A DNA stretch of 64,000 bases, from positions 1 through 64,000 of the forward strand of contig NZ_AUSW01000013.1 of assembly GCF_000471625.1 (NCBI RefSeq), read 5' to 3'. The notes under the pieces were generated by a model. That model was not told where the DNA came from. It saw nothing but the letters and a program-made list of their open reading frames with translations, and did not search any database. This document shows, piece after piece, positions 63,639 to 64,000 of this stretch (positions are counted from its first letter, which is position 1; each line of letters opens with the position of its first letter). The position numbers and the translations under genes are program-made. Source of the stretch: Psychrobacter aquaticus CMS 56 (GTDB taxonomy: Bacteria; Pseudomonadota; Gammaproteobacteria; Pseudomonadales; Moraxellaceae).

Positions 63639-64000
63639 ATGCAACAGTTTCAGTCCTTACAACGCTTACTTCTATTTTATACATTGACTTTGCTGGCTAT
63701 GTTAGCGCTGTATTATTCCACACTGTTTTATGAAATAAAGAATCATAGTGAACAACACAGTATATATACCTTTCGTTTATTGCAGCATGACGTTATTAAA
63801 CAGGCGAGCCTATTAAACAGTGACATTAAAAAGATCCTAAAAGACCCTGCATTTGAAGAGGTTAGCTATCAGCTAATCTTTATGACGCCATCTGGGCAGA
63901 CCTATATTCATCGCCATACTCGTCCTAATGAGACTGCTTTTGCGACTGTCACCTTTCCTACTATTGACTCGCCAAACTCTAATAACAGTAGCCGCGGCGC
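63639..64000 (+). CDS. N-terminal part of a membrane sensor-like protein (truncated by window end)
   Basis: 121 residues are visible and the frame is open at the right edge. One transmembrane helix at about 11-32 (LLFYTLTLLAMLALYYSTLFY) is followed by a polar region (HSEQHSIYTFRLLQHDVIKQ, SYQLIFMTPSGQTYIHRHTRP) that looks like the periplasmic sensor part of a two-component histidine kinase. No catalytic motif lies in the window, so the assignment is tentative. It is divergent from fmt across a 312-nt gap that shows only a possible TATAGT -10 near 63599. Confidence 0.5.
   Translation, partial: MQQFQSLQRLLLFYTLTLLAMLALYYSTLFYEIKNHSEQHSIYTFRLLQHDVIKQASLLNSDIKKILKDPAFEEVSYQLIFMTPSGQTYIHRHTRPNETAFATVTFPTIDSPNSNNSSRG

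Noticed and set aside
1-64000. CRISPR array, complete IS or prophage
   Set aside because: No regularly spaced direct repeats, transposase, integrase or phage structural genes were seen; the dispersed repeats are single, palindromic and unevenly spaced.

Overview
The window looks like a chromosomal segment of a gammaproteobacterium of the Moraxellaceae, most likely Psychrobacter. I base this on the overall look of the proteins (Na+-NQR with separate ApbE and NqrM, a monofunctional HisB, solitary DUF4385 and TelA proteins, a GbsR-like regulator with a desaturase), a moderate base composition and AT-rich intergenic regions. It is a recognition call, not a database result. I see no complete insertion sequence, prophage or CRISPR array. 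Most of the window is core housekeeping DNA. The accessory signals are one AT-rich protein kinase gene, a fossil of a second aminotransferase gene, and a family of dispersed palindromic repeats.

Layout. 0.4-7 kb (+): thrS-infC (infC starts with ATT), a TelA-like gene and rnr. 7-10 kb (-): a small membrane protein, a BON-MscS channel and hisA. 10-20 kb (+): a 1.1 kb hairpin-rich noncoding stretch, then nqrABCDE-hairpin-nqrF, an SDR gene, apbE and nqrM. This is the Na+-pumping NADH:quinone reductase plus the enzyme that flavinylates NqrB/NqrC and its maturation factor. 20-26 kb (+): a CynX-type MFS transporter, then tesA-ybbA-ybbP. 25.8-31 kb: the kinase (-), avtA (+), hchA (-), an avtA 3'-end fossil, and a small membrane protein. 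31-32.3 kb (-): hisB-hisH, away from hisA. 32.6-38.5 kb: a small GNAT-like gene, tRNA-Phe(GAA), DUF4385, gph, comM (-) and hemN. 38.7-43.4 kb (-): an esterase-like phytase-domain protein, qmcA-nfeD and two paralogous small beta-barrel proteins. 43.7-46 kb (+): bioF and bioC. 46-48.8 kb (-): dnaK and grpE, with a good sigma-32-type promoter in front of dnaK. 49.3-63.3 kb: an HSL-type esterase (+), then a long minus-strand run: metallophosphoesterase, TIGR01777 epimerase, a membrane protein, desaturase, GbsR-like regulator, tsaC, dprA, LysM, thrC, rsmB, fmt. The window ends in a truncated plus-strand membrane protein that resembles a sensor kinase N-terminus.

The right end resembles the origin-proximal fmt-rsmB / LysM-dprA-tsaC neighbourhood of other gammaproteobacteria. 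A perfect 16-bp ParB site (parS) lies inside the rsmB coding sequence, and two near-perfect parS-like palindromes lie 39 bp apart in front of the metallophosphoesterase gene. Other notable signals are a shared palindromic operator in front of both the GbsR-like gene and the desaturase gene, and seven dispersed copies (plus one tail) of a 90-140 bp palindromic, MITE-like repeat, all of them intergenic.
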